Below are positions 1 through 12,470 of a stretch of DNA of 64,000 nucleotides, one piece after another. The position numbers and the translations under genes are program-made. Source of the stretch: Casuarius casuarius (Eukaryota; Chordata; Aves; Casuariiformes; Casuariidae). The notes under the pieces are model-generated. The model was not told the DNA's origin. It searched no databases and was given only the letters and a program-made list of their open reading frames with translations. The DNA lies in contig PTFA01000043.1 of assembly GCA_003342895.1 (NCBI GenBank), positions 1,255,685 to 1,319,684 on the forward strand. The letters are read 5' to 3'. Every line of letters begins with the position of its first letter. Position 1 is the first letter of the stretch.

Positions 1-188
1 AGATGGATACCACGCTTGGAAAGAAAATTTAGTGCCCTTTGTAGCTGAGTCAGAGTAAAGTTGAATGGATCAAATAAGATTTGCTAAGCTCAAAATATAA
101 TGGGGCAAAGAAAGAAGGGTAAGTTGTGAGAGCCCTGGCTTTGGATCCAGAAGAGGAGGAAGAGGGTAAGGCTTGTTCCTATGAAACA

Positions 189-220
189 TTTCAAGGTCTA
201 CCACTTTCAAGGTCTACCAA
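189..220. repeat. Tandem duplication, 16-bp unit x 2
   Basis: The unit tttcaaggtctaccac is followed directly by a second copy that differs only at the last base. The copies are nearly identical, so the duplication is young or selectively neutral slippage. It lies inside a short open frame that I do not regard as coding. Confidence 0.85.
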
Positions 221-2639
221 TATAAGAAACACATTATCTCTAGAATATCCATCAAGATGTGGTCTTGCTGTTCAGCCTGGAAACCTTCTAAATGACTCAC
301 TGAATATATGTATTTGACATGGAGTGAATGAGTGTATCATTTAATAGGTATTGGTATTTGACTAAATGACATGGAAGAACTTCAAAGTTTTACTGGTCTA
401 AGAATTTTACAGAGCTACAAGATGATTAGGTATTACAAAGGATCTGTGAAATATTCATTAATATTCTATACTGTCCTTCACCCAACTCTTACAAAAATGG
501 TTATGTTAACATGTGGTGCTGCAGACATGCTACAATTGNCAAAGTTGCCTACAGAATTTGGCAACCTAGGTGCACCGAAGTTANTGAAATTAGGTGTTCT
601 GATGTCCTAACTAAATTTCTTAGTAAATAGTGCTCAAAATAATACCAGAAAGAAAAACGTCAAAAGATGGCCTTGTAGCAACAGCACTGACATTCAGGCA
701 ATCTGGATGTAATTGCTCTCTCTGGTACATATTTCCTGAGTGCACAGTAAGCACGCTGCAGTGTAACTGTGTCCCCAGTATAAAACAGGGATAATAGTTT
801 TTTCTTCCTCCATTCTTAATTGAAAATAAAAGAAATGTATGAGGGCTTATGATGTCAATATATAACACTTAACACCCTATCCTATGGATGCTGTTAGTGT
901 TTCCAAATATTAACAGTAGAGAATTACAACTTGAGCCACCACAGACTGCTTGGCATTTTCTTCTGTTAGACCAATGTAGTGGCTGATTAAGTGAAAGGCA
1001 CCGCTTCTACTTCCAAATCTTGCCTCACTTAAATTCCAAGATCATCACAGTGATATGAACATCACTGTTACTACAAATTACCTTTGCATGAAACCCCCTT
1101 GATAGAACTACAAGTGGAATGAGAAGCTTTCAACAGTGCGGATACAGAAATAAGCAGAAACAGATTTTAATATTAGATCTTCTACACTTGACAAGGGAAA
1201 AAAGAAAAGGGAAGACTTCTTAGACCTGCAATACTATTTCTTTAGTGTAACGTCAGTATAAATGTTTTCCATTCCATGGTGAAAGAGTTTTCAGTGATTA
1301 AATTCATGGAGATCAAAAGAGACTTTGAATTTAACCATAATTTTTTTTCCCCCACATGGAAACGTTTTGTGAATCTTCTTTTACACATGAACCTCTGAGA
1401 AGGTGAACATGAAAACTACAGTCATCTGCATTGGCTTTAAGTAAACTAGCAACATACAGAAGCTAATGGAATATTAAATGAAAATGCCCCTATCTTTAGC
1501 TACTTAATTCCTCATATCTTGCTCTTCAGAGGCAAAATGTAAAGATAACAGGAATAAATCAACAGTTTTGAGAAGCTGACACCGAGGCAACATTTCATGC
1601 AGATTGGTTCATCACTAACTCCTGTTCAGTCAAGAAGATCTAATCTCAGCATCTTCCGACCCTTTTCCATAGTTCATTACTTTGTAATCACTTATGGTCC
1701 TTATCGAAGAAAGCTCTGAGCCTCTCAGACTGGAACAAATCCATAAATCAAAGACAACAGCTTTCTTGCTTTCTTTAGCAGCTTGTCTTTTCTTTACAAT
1801 CTTATTCAACTGTTGAATTTGAAATTCACTTTGTGTATGTGTATATATACTGCTAAAGAATAAATGAATGAGGGAAAATATTTTTGGTAAAGGATAAATT
1901 GTCCATTGACTTTCTGAGCTAGTGTGATGCACTACGCCTGGCACGAATCCAGGGAACCAAGAGTACCTGCTGCAATCTGTTATCTTGCTTGTCTTCAGCA
2001 GAGTTTCTCGGTATTCTTTTATTGATATATAATCTCTTACCCATGGGTAGACAATAGAAAAAAAGGAAGTCTAACAAAATAATGAACTGACTATTTGGAT
2101 GGCTGCCTGTAGTTTCCATTGAAAATTTTGCAATGCAAATTAAGAACACATGCTCATTAACCATCAATCTTTGTGTCAACTTCTGAAAGGATTTAACAAT
2201 AAACTTCGATAGTTATTTATTTTTTTGATATCGAAGAGGGCTTTTTCCTCCTAACACTCTGCAGCAATATCATCTCTATCGGGCCACATTAGTGACTTAC
2301 AGATAGATCTCTGCTCTTTAAAGAAAATTGCATGAGTGATATTTGTTCTAGTAATTATACCTCCTAGATCAGTAGAGAGCTATACATTCAGAGCTTTAAA
2401 ATGGACATCTCAGAGGGTTTAATGTATTTAACAAGGATTGAAACAACACCCAGGCTAAGAGGATGACAGCAGCTAGCAGAAGCTAAGAAGATGAGAGGGA
2501 GCACCTCTTCATTTCAGCTAGGCGAATAGGACCTGTATTCTCCCACTTTCAGTAACAAACTCATAAGGCTTGCCAATCAAAAACGGCAGGAACCAGAGCA
2601 GTGCAAAATGAGAAGATATACTGTGAACTCTGCTCACTT
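221..2639. other. Unannotated unique sequence
   Basis: AT-leaning sequence with no recognisable gene, RNA or repeat. Open frames are short and appear in all frames. There is a small T run near 1340 and a (TG/TA)-rich scrap near 1835-1850. I see no splice-flanked reading frame. Confidence 0.5.
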
Positions 2640-2930
2640 ATTTTTTCTGCGGGTTTTGGCTCATGCGCAGGACTGAGCGCAGGGGAAGATGGTGGACGGG
2701 GCAGGGAAGAGAACTACAGAAAGGAAGAGAGATGGGAGAAATCAGCTTGCAAAAACTTCTTCACTTGAAAAGGAGTGAGATATAAAAATAGGCGGTGAAG
2801 AGCTTGCCGTGCTCTACTTTTTCGGACATCCTTCTCAGGGCTGGCGAACGGATGAGAGAGACAAATTTCCNGTTGCGCACGGCAGCAGAGGCCCAGCGCA
2901 GTGGAAAATTCCGCAGCATCTGCCCACAGC
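2640..2930. promoter_or_regulatory. Small CpG-containing patch with NRF1-like and YY1-like motifs
   Basis: In otherwise CpG-poor DNA this segment contains catgcgcag at 2662-2670 (half of an NRF1-type GCGCATGCGC motif), gagcgcagg shortly after, and gaagatggtgg at 2686-2696, close to the YY1 element AAGATGGCGG. NRF1 and YY1 sites are often found near transcription start sites. The ATG inside the YY1-like element opens a 29-codon frame (2689-2778) rich in Lys/Arg. More CpGs lie at 2870-2930. There is no TATA box at a useful distance and no downstream gene, so promoter activity is only a possibility. Confidence 0.2.
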
Positions 2931-5137
2931 GGCTACTTTCTAACAAATAATAACACCACTCGTGAAATTGGTAAATCAGTCTCTCTAATACAAGCATATA
3001 AATATCTCCAAATTGGCATTTAGTTTCACCCCGGATTGGTTTTGTGCTGTTTATATTACCCTAGATGTGTGCCTAAAGAGAAACTCGGGCTCCAGTTCTG
3101 ATTCAGAAGGAGTTGATTTGATATATCTAAGACAAAACATCCATCTGGCGTTGAATTTACAGACTAAAAGCACCGGAAAGCAATAGGAATCCACAAAGAT
3201 AAAGATAATACAGTTCTGGAATATAGATAAATATAAGACATATACTGTAAATGGGTTTGAATTTCTGAGGCAACATAAAATGTACTATACCTCACCTCTG
3301 CGTTCCCTTTAGCCAGACAACTTATTGGGATTTATTTGCAGCTGTCTGACATTTTGATGACATTCAGACATCGTTTATCTCCGGACGCACAGCCAAAGTC
3401 GGCCATATTATTTAGGAGCTGAACAACCAAGGGATAAAAGCCAAGCTGCTTCTGAAGATCAGTCTCATTTAAAAGTATTTAGATAATTAATAGATGGGTT
3501 TACTCCTCTTTTTAAGTTCTTTTTAGTCATAAGTAAAACACTGCCAATAAAATTAAGCCTGCTTGTAGTAATAACAAAATAACAGCTACAAATACTGTTC
3601 CATACCCTTGGTGCATTTTAGTTGCTGCACTTCTTATCTAAGCGTAGGCCTAAATAATTGCCTGGTGCCAGTTACTTCTGCTGGACAGCTGCTCTGNGCC
3701 TCCCCAGAAGCTGCATTTCTCTACTGGGTAAGATAATGTACTCTTCAAGTACTTTATAGTTTTGAGACCTCTCTGGACAAACAATGCTATAAAAGATGTG
3801 CCACNTCTTGTCCTCAGTAATCCATCTCACTGTCAACTGGTTACCATAAAATAGGACCCCAGAGCAAGCGAGGAGTAAGGTAAAGAAAGCCTCCTTAATA
3901 GGGGGGTTGATGCTAAAAGTGCTGCTTGTCATCACGAATGCTGGGTTATCTGTAAAAGTTCTGCCCCCTCTAAGGACTTCGGAGGCATCTTTCCTTGAAT
4001 CTGGCATAACTTTAAAATATGCCCTCATCCAGACCATCCATGGCGCAAAAGCAAAAGATTGTCATATCCCCCAACTCCTGAAGAGCCTGTGGAGGATAAC
4101 TTCCCTGATGTGCCTTTGTCTAGCTCCCTTTTCCCACTCTAAGGATGGTTTTCAAGTTTAGTTGGGAAAAATATTTTCCTGGGCAGGAGCTAAAAAGTAC
4201 AGATTATCATGAACTGTCACCACCCTCCAAGACTCACCATCTCAGCACCAGCCTCAGCAGATGCAGAAGAGACGCAACGGTAGTGCANAGGAGGAATCAA
4301 CTGAGTGTCTCCCAGGTCTGGGATGAGAATTTAGATGAATTAAGTAACAGACAGAAGAGACCACTTTTTGGATTGCCCCAAATGACTTTTCCAAGCTGTG
4401 TCCCCATGGTGGGACCAAGCAATAAGCCAGGGGGACAGCAGACACATCCATCCCAACCCCAGTGCCCAAAGCCGCTCCTATTGTTTGAAGATACTGCACG
4501 TTTGGTGTGTCTGTGTGTGCAAGAGAGAGAACGAAAAGGAAGGTTATTAAAAAAGCAGTTTGGCTAAAAAAGGGAGCTCGTTATGTGTGCTATTTTTGTT
4601 CCTCAAATGTCTGCCTTCCTCTCCTTCCCATGAGGTTTCTAGAGAAATCTGACAATCAGGGCTGAGGTTTACTGTCAGCTTCCACTAGGCAAATCAACTA
4701 GGCTGGCGGTGGGGGAAGGACAAGGGGAAGACTGCCCTAAAAGCAAGCTGATTCAGCACCAGTAATGTGTCTCTNTGTGTGTACACAGGGGTGCATGCTA
4801 TCAAAAATTACTTAACTGAGGCCCTGTCCTGTAAAACGAGTTCACTCACACCCTCCTGCACGTCGCCCTGGACCGCAGCTTGAAACGTGGTTTTCTGTCA
4901 GGTCTGCAAAGCTGGGCTTGGCTAACAGCAACTGCCTTCATTGCTCNGACAAAGCAAATGACTTTCCGCGTGTTCACCTGTCGGGGAACTCCTTCCCATG
5001 CTGTAAATGATGTGTAAAAGTGATCTTCATTATTTGAACTAAAGACGCACTAGCCTGCAAAACAGAGTTTCCCAAGAAACAGAACAATCTCTTTGGGGCA
5101 GAAAGGGTTTGATTTGACATTTTAAGTCTCAGCGCTT
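2931..5137. other. Unannotated unique sequence
   Basis: No recognised gene or repeat. Overlapping open frames near 3.7-4.6 kb occur on both strands, have no splice context and show no family signature. A six-G run sits at 3901-3906, and short TG-rich scraps lie at 4504-4520 and 4767-4783. Confidence 0.5.
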
Positions 5138-5154
5138 AAAAAAAAAAAAAAAAA
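5138..5154. repeat. Poly-A run (17 A)
   Basis: A simple homopolymer, followed about 15 bases later by a short T run. No retroposed body could be recognised upstream, so it is treated as simple sequence and not as a SINE or processed-gene tail. Confidence 0.9.
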
Positions 5155-5899
5155 GACTTTTCTTAGTCTTTTTTTTGCTTTAGAAAATTACTGATTTTCC
5201 ATCTGTAATTTTATATGCCTTTCATCAGTGTGTATATGAAGAAGAAAGAGTGCAAACCATTCTGAGCAGAACCCAGGTCCAGTTTTAAGCAGAAACAGCT
5301 TCTACCTCTAGAGGTCTTGCAGAAACCATTGTGCTCAAAAAACTGGCCATTACTTCAAGGAGTGACCAATCTCCAATGCATTACCATTCATCCTGGTTGC
5401 ACCTCCAGGTGTTTCAGGGTCAGTCACTACACCCTGATGCAGAATAGAAAAGAAAAAATTAGAGTCCTCTCCTATAGAAAATACAGATCTTTCCCTGGCT
5501 AACAATAGTGGGGTTTTACAGCAGAACACAGTTATTTGCAAAACTACAGCCATCAGGGCAGGGCACCTCTGCACGTTATAGTTTCCACAGTAATATCGCT
5601 AAGAAAAAGCATTCTCTTCCCCAGCTGTGACACATTTATGAACTGTAATTGTATACATCATCTTCGTCATCAGGTAGTTGTAAGGCATCATCAAATCAAA
5701 ACTCACTGTAAACAGGGGATTAAATTAAATTATATATCTTATCAAGATCACAGAGTCATTTAAATAAGCCCCAATTCACTGTACACATCACCAGCGTGGC
5801 CACAAACATAAAACAAGCTTCCATAGCATATGTGCCTTAAGGACTTTCATGTGTTATAAATGCCAGCTAATGCCNCCTCCTTGTGGGTAGCACTATTCC

Positions 5900-6010
5900 A
5901 GGGAAATACTATGGCCTTCACAGAAANGGAGAGACCTGCCCAAAGCTTTGAATGCAAGGGTGGAAACGGGATCTGAACTCCTTGCTACCCATCCTGAACT
6001 GCAACATCCA
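5900..6010 (-). mobile_element. MIR/CORE-SINE relic
   Basis: On the plus strand the order is gagagacctgcccaaagct, then ggtggaaacgggatctgaac, then ctccttgctacccatcctg. This matches the reverse complement of the MIR middle and 5' part (…gagaggttaagtaacttgcccaaggtcac…, then …gggattcgaaccc…). Identity is low, as expected for an element that amplified early in amniotes. It is non-autonomous and long inactive. The ends cannot be set precisely and no target-site duplication is visible. Confidence 0.55.
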
Positions 6011-6207
6011 ACCTCTGCTAGCCCTGAAGGCAGACATCCCTCCCTCACCTTCACTCTCCCTCACTCACTGCATGAAACGTCAGCAGGAAACCTCTCACGG
6101 GGAAATTCCTACTCATTTCTGAAGACTTTGGCTAGGGTTTAAGTTTCCAGACTCACGTGCGTTTCTCCCCTTTGGTGTGCTGAAGGTGACGCCTATCCTT
6201 TCCTTAC

Positions 6208-6355
6208 CAAATGCCAAAGCAATTCCAGCGCAAAGAGCTACCAGCATGATGGCAACAAAAAGGAGGAGGGGGGGAATGAACTTGTAGAGGGTGGGAGCAC
6301 ACATCCTCCGCGGGGAGATAACAGTCCCCGAGAGGTTTTCAGACTCCCCGACAAG
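6208..6355 (-). CDS. Candidate exon encoding a single transmembrane helix (gene unknown)
   Basis: Read on the minus strand, a pyrimidine-rich tract (CATTTCTTCCCCTGTGTC…) ends in AG at 6357-6356. A phase-0 frame then runs 49 codons plus one base to 6208, directly followed by GTAAGGA at 6207-6201, a near-consensus donor. The peptide has a short polar lead (…VISPRR), then MCAPTLYKF, then about 23 hydrophobic residues (IPPLLLFVAIMLVALC…), and the exon ends just after the helix. The Met at 6304-6302 has A at -3, so this could also be a first coding exon with a signal peptide or signal anchor. A Lys-Phe pair before the helix and an exon break right after it are common in type II membrane proteins, but I cannot name the protein. 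No partner exon was found in the 6 kb downstream on this strand, and a chance fit is possible. Confidence 0.35.
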
Positions 6356-8454
6356 CTCCAGAGCAGGAATGACACAGGGGAAGAAATGCTTCACGGAAAC
6401 ACTGTTTTTTTTCTCAGGTAGCCACTTTTGCACACCAGAGCCTCAGGACTCATCTCGGTTCGTGTCCTCACATCCTCCTCAATGCCTCTTGTCTCCAAGT
6501 CCCCAAGTCCCTGATCCTCCTCCCCTCTAAAGCCACNGCTTACGCGGTGCTGGAGCTGCCTGAGAAGCCCTAGCCAAGCCACTTAAGAGTCCATCGCTAA
6601 AAATTAGCAGATGCAGTTTCAGATTCCTAAAGACGACTTGAGCCTAAGCAGGATAGACTCGGTAATTGCCTGAAGCTGGATCTATACTGACGAAAGCCAA
6701 AGTTTGGAGGATAAAGACCGCGTTGTGCCTTTCAATATGTTTTTATTTCCTGTAAAGCCCATCATATGCANAAGACAAGCTTTGTACTTGTGTTCAATCA
6801 TCTAAAACAAAAATTGATGAAAGTTTGCTAGGATGGCTCATGCCAATTCTCTTCCACTCAAGGTTTTTTTTTAAATTAATATTTTAAAGCTTAGAATAAA
6901 AGCTTTCCAATATATCTAAGTGCTCTGAGCTCCCAAGTCCCAAACCTAAGCATTTCAGTGGAAAAGAAATCATTTTAAAAATGAGGTTCTTCCCNTTAAG
7001 GAGTCCAGAATTTCAGTCTCCCAAGTCTGGATTTTTTCTTTTTCAGAGAACAGCACTGCTTCAGTTCACAGGTTTGGGAACTGCTGCGCAAAACATTAAA
7101 AAAATAGAAACTGCAGCCAGTGTTTTTCTTTGGTGNAGCAATGGAAAAGCAGCCTGCGAGCTAGTCCCAAGGAACAGTCAAAGCAAGCAGGTCCACTGGG
7201 ACATGGCTGGCCCAGCGTCCGGCCTCNGTGGGGCAGACGAGCGGGCCCCATGTCCAGCCCAGGACATGAGGGGCTCTGACAGGCCCAGAAAGACATGGAA
7301 AGCCCTTTCTGAGATAGTCTCAGGCCACAGAAAAGAAAACTAACTTCTCCCTCATGCAAGGACACTCCTGCTGCACACTCGTGTTAAGGGCCCAGAGCTG
7401 AAGCTTATGGAATAAACCATTCGACCTATGAGGAGCTGTCAGAAATGCAGCTAAATGGCAAACACATGCAAGTCCTAGGNATTTCCCTGAGCCTCACTTG
7501 TTCTTTTTTAGCCTCAGGAGAAAAGCACATTCTTCCGCATAATTTATTTCTTCAACAGAATTATGCAGAAAACTACAACTAAATTGCTTTTCCTGATTAA
7601 AAACAGAGTATAGTATGGTTATCCCTTCCTCAGTTTCTGGACTGTTTGCTTTTTTACCCTATAGCCTCTTCTCCCTGGATCTAGCTGCTTAATTTTGCCA
7701 GGAAGAAACAAAAGCTTCTTTCACTCCTATCCTTACAGCACGTCCCCAGGTGTGGGCAGGGTGACTTCCCTCCCACTGCCCCAGCACCACCCCTATCAAT
7801 AGGGGTTTTGACAGCCCAAGGGATGGTTCTGTGATGGGTCTTTGTGGTTTGGGGATTTTTAGGCTTTCTTACGGGAAGGAGGGGTTCCTTCCTTACGCTG
7901 GAGAAATGGGGGAGTTATCTGAGGGAGTAAAACAGCTTTCTACAAGGGCTTATACTTCTGCATAGTGTTAGAGGCAAGTTTTCTTAACTAAAGGTCTACG
8001 GGTGGGAGTTAACAGGATTGAAAACAAAACAATTGTCTAGCAGGAGCTGAACAGCACAGTTACCAGCAGAAGCATTTCTATAACAACAGAGCCAGGTTCA
8101 AGCACTCAGAAATCATGAGGCCTAAAATACACGTAAAAATGAGTTGCTTTCAGAACATCATTTCTTGCTATTGTTGATTTTCTCCCTACGAGTGTGAGAT
8201 ACTAATTCTGGCTAACCTGGAAAGAGGGATTGGTGATCAGCAGTGCGTGGGGGAGCAGCCTTACCTCCCTGTGAACTCGTTTCTTTGTGCAGTAGAGGTA
8301 TTATTTGCATTTCGTTCTGAATGAAGATATTGGCTCAGCTCTTCAAAACTCCTTTCTTTAGAGACCAGTTTCAGTCCAGGGGCTGGTTATAAACCTGTGT
8401 GCGCCCATTACCATGTTCCTAACAGAAATAAAAAATGAATGGATTTTCACTTTC
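6356..8454. other. Unannotated unique sequence
   Basis: No recognisable gene or repeat. Short open frames at 6.98-7.37 kb overlap on both strands and look like shadows of a GC-rich stretch (7.15-7.32 kb). Several single N positions fall here. The CpG content at 7.2 kb is too small to call an island. Confidence 0.45.
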
Positions 8455-8760
8455 ATTTAAAGTCCTTGCCTGGAATGAGGAATCCAAAGTGATGAGTCAG
8501 TGCTGAGCCATGCTTTATGGTGTCTGCCCACATCTGAGGAATTAGGGCCACGGCAGCTAACTGCAGGCATGCTCTGCATTATGTGACAGGCTGCCTTTTC
8601 AAAATGACGGTGCTGCAGTTTTTTGGATGTCTGTGTTTCTTCCACTATGGGGTGTTTAGCAGCACCGCTGGAAATAAAAATGCAATTGGTGCAGCTCTGT
8701 GGGGATCTCTGAGTTTTCATTATAAGAGTATGGCCATTTCCCTCCTNGTTCTTGTCTCTA
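8455..8760. promoter_or_regulatory. Candidate conserved non-coding element
   Basis: Even-composition sequence with AP-1-like atgagtcag (8492-8500) and several ATTT/AAAT-type elements such as aaaatgcaatt (8678-8688). Open frames on both strands are not convincing as coding. The call rests on composition and motif content only, since conservation was not measurable. Confidence 0.2.
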
Positions 8761-11700
8761 TTAACCATAAACGTAGTAAGTACAAAAAAGCAGGCTCTGG
8801 GTCACGCCCTCTGATGAAGGAGGCCGGAAGATATGTGATAGAGGGCTGGTGGGGGCTACTTAGCCATTACATCTTCTTTGTCAGCTGATACAGGCTGTTT
8901 TTTTAATAGAGGAACAAAATATTACTACCGGTCTCCTTTGCATCTCTCCCCTCTCCCCTCCCTTCCCATGAACCAGCAGCCCATATGGCTGCTGTGTCTG
9001 TGTTGTTCACTTATCTGCTCTGGTAGGTGTAATCTAAACTTAAGGAGTCTTCCTCAAATATGGGATTCGGGGGTAACAATACTAAAAATGCCTAAAAACC
9101 TCTCAGAGCTCAGCTAGTCCGCTTCTCGTAAGGCAACTCAGGTGTTGGCAAATGAAGTGCCAGACAGTAAGTTCAGGTAAAATACATAGCAAACCTTAAA
9201 TCATCTTTGTTTAAATCCAGTAATATTCACCACGACCCTTCGACACTCAGTCTAACTTCTCTCAAAAAGCCTGGGAGAAAAGAGGGGTTTTGAAGCGTGC
9301 CTCAAAAACACTCAAGGCCTCGTTGTGGCAAAAGGAAAAAAAATCCTACTGTCAAGAAGCCACCCTTGGGAAAGACAGTGCCAGAAGTCACTTTTATTCA
9401 TATACCAACTCAAATGCCACTGCTGGAACAGAGATGACCTCTAACGTGTCTATCTCTACTCTATAAATGGACTATAAGCTCACTTCAGCTTCTGCCTGCT
9501 CCCGGGGCTTATTCCTCTGCCTTGCACTGATTGAGTGCGACTATCCCAGGATGAACGTGACAAGGCCCATGGGATATTCACAACAGACTGGCCTGAACAT
9601 TGGAATTATTTCTGTTGTCATCTGCAGACAGACATTTCACAACTTCCGAGATTTTTATGTATTCAGACTGTGCTAATTTTATTCGTGCAGGTTGCACTAA
9701 TTATGCATTAATACTATTTTGTTTATCACTGCCTTTACCAGGAAGGCACATCAACAACTATAAACCCATCACTGTAGAGTCTATTGACACATCCAACATA
9801 TGTCAGAAACATACCTCTCTTTTTGAGTAACGGATCATTAGTACACTGATGCTGGCTTTCTTCTTGAATCCATTAATCATTGATCTCAAGCTGAAAACTT
9901 CAAATGAACTGTTTTCTCTTATCTGGCCTATTTTTTGCTATTAACTCTACTCATGACAATATTATGTGGTCATGTGAGGTTGTCTGAGCTTCCCGGTAGG
10001 AAAGAAGTTTTCTTAACAGGAAAACAGCAAGTGATGATTAGTATATTAATTTTTGACTGATAGATTTCTTGAATGAATTGTAATTTCAGCAAAAATTCCC
10101 AAATTTCTCCAGATTGGTGACCTTTTTGATTAATTCCTATGTTAATACATGTGATGACCCCACAAAACCCAGAGAACAATATTCAGTACTTTTATTTGCA
10201 AATTAGTCTGTACTATTAGGCTAGCTTCACTTCTGATGATACCTTTTAAGGTGTTCTCTGAGAACAGGGAACCAAAACCGTCAGAGGAGCTTCTATACTA
10301 TTCACTTGCGGAAAGGTGTTTTTGTTCCCTGCTTTTGACTTTGCATTGCATTATTGCAGGTAATAGCCTTTCATGAGCAGTGATTAAATGTACAGATTGA
10401 ACAAGTCTGTACATATTGTGCTTTACATTCCAGCTGATTACATTAAATATTCCAGATTCACTGGGTCCTCTCACTATATGCAATGCTCCACTGAGCAGAC
10501 TCTCATCATCAATATTTAAAGGTTCTTTCATATCCAGCTGCTAACAGCACTATTTGATGTAGAAATAGCAATGATTATCAGGTTGCAATAGGCTTTACCC
10601 TTTTGCCAACATCTTCTGTGACTACATCTCTATTTTCTTTCTCTTCTTGAGCCCACCTCAGTAAGTAATCCAGCATTGTAGTCCACATAGCTACTCTAAT
10701 CCTGGAGATTGGCCATCCCACTAATAGAAGACAAGTGACCCTTTGACCTGATGTCAAGGAACTACACTTGCTTTTGGCCCCTTGCCTTAGGGCTTCTCCG
10801 TTTTTATCTTGTGCTGGTGACAACAAGCTGCTTCTATGAAAAGCCCCTCCTGAGCTACGTGCGTCCCAGAGACCCTCCCCTCCCTGCTGGAGGAGACATG
10901 AAGCCTTGGGTCCTGTGTCTTCTAAGCTGTACATTAGCTGACAGGGAATGGGCATCCTGGAGCCGCTTTTCCAAGCNAGCTTTCCCTAATCTTTCAAAGC
11001 GGGGGCCGCACCACCTTGTGCTGGATGGCACATGCAACCAGAGCCCGTGCACAGTTGCTCCCCCGCGAGCCCAGCACCAGTCCTGCAGCTCAGATGGAGA
11101 CAGCAAAGAGAAGGATGCCTCTCCGCAGATACTAGTAACTGAACTTTCAGCAATAATAAAACACGATATGCTCTGTTAGATATTTCATTTGAAATAAAAG
11201 CCTGTGACACAGAGATATCATTATCATTTTTATCTTATCAGAAGTAAATATCGCATTTGTGGGTAAATATAATAGATCAAAATGGATGCTCCTTGGCAAA
11301 GGAATCTGTATAAATACAAACAGAGGAGATGAAGGGGCTAAAAACAATGGTCTTTGCTGCTGAGGCTTCAGCAGCACCCTGCGTACATCCTCAGCAATAC
11401 ATTTACAAGGAAGATTTTAAAACTAAATCTACGATATTACTTCTTCTCCCCTGCCAATAATCNGGTAGCCCTAGGCACACATGCCAATGGAAAAGCAGGC
11501 TGGAGTTCAAAAGATGTGGCACATGAGAAAGTGGCAGGGATAATTTTCACCTGATATCACATCATCAGAAACTGCTACACAAAATTATTGTGAATTATGG
11601 GGGCCTGCTGTGCATTTGATTTCCCACAGCTGCTACCACAGCAGTCACTTTCCTGAAAATTAAGTGCATGTTTCATCTGCTCACAGGAAGGAAAGAGGGG

Positions 11701-11989
11701 AAAAAGGTAAAGAAAGGAAAAATTACAATGGAAAAAAATAACGCAAAGCCCCTGTGCCATACCNTGGAGCCACAGCCCGCTCCTCGGCTGTGCTCTGCCC
11801 CAGGCTGCAGGGAGACGTGGTGTGGTGGCACTGGCCANGACAGGCTGGGTCAATCAGAAGTGGAGCCAGAGCAGATCTACCAGAGCTGTGTCCAGCAACT
11901 GCAATATGTTCATTCAATTTATATTCCCTGCAACTCACTTCTGTCTCTNATCTCCAGCAAGGGACACTACACAAAGCAGATTATTCCAG
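8761..11989. other. Unannotated unique sequence
   Basis: A pyrimidine tract of CT/CCCT type lies at 8941-8968. The 142-codon plus-strand frame at 10751-11179 lacks splice context or family similarity and overlaps minus-strand frames, so I do not call it a gene. GATA-like ttatcttatcag and AT-rich sequence lie at 11231-11280. Nothing else is recognisable. Confidence 0.45.
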
Positions 11990-12470
11990 CCTCTCTCCTC
12001 CAAAGCAGGCAGTAGCATTAAAAGCCCTCGCAATTGCCAGGAGCTGAGCAATGCTGCAATTAGAGTCTCCAAGCCTGTCGGAAATGAGGGGGCACGAGGG
12101 AGCGAGGGGAGGCTGGTTCCTCTGCTCTTACATGCGAAACTGCAACACAAAGCTCCTTCCTAAGCACTTGCAGCGTGAACACCGTGCCTGATGTGGATGA
12201 CCCCGGCTGTTGGGTTGGTACCGCTTCCCCACTGTGAAGCTGACAGGGCACAGCACCGGACTGACAGCCCAGAGCCCCAGCAGAAAGGGAACAGCGCAAA
12301 TGTATTTCCCTCCTCCACCCGTTATCATTCTGCTCCAACAAATGTTGACTGGAAAAGCCATGTGGTTATTTCATTTTCTGGCAGGTTTTACTAGCACAGA
12401 AACAAAGATACTTCAATCGCACTTTTTTGTCCCNAGATCAGCAAGTGCTTCTTTGAGTGCTAATTAAATT
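11990..12470. promoter_or_regulatory. Candidate conserved non-coding element
   Basis: A moderately GC-rich stretch in which stop codons are sparse in several frames on both strands. It includes the paired elements cgcaattgcc (12029-12038) and ctgcaattagag (12054-12065), and later ttatcattctg and aacaaatgttgac. The mixture of AATTG/AATTA cores and E-box-like sequence is typical of developmental enhancers but not diagnostic. No frame has good splice borders. Confidence 0.22.

Noticed and set aside
1047..1068. 8-bp perfect hairpin stem (acagtgat…atcactgt) with 6-base loop
   Set aside because: Stems this short are expected several times by chance in 64 kb, and there is no extension into a microRNA-like hairpin.
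4145..4567. 140-codon plus-strand open frame
   Set aside because: No family resemblance and poor start context, with minus-strand frames open over the same bases.
10751..11179. 142-codon plus-strand open frame
   Set aside because: Overlaps equally open minus-strand frames, contains no recognisable motif, and has no splice or promoter context.
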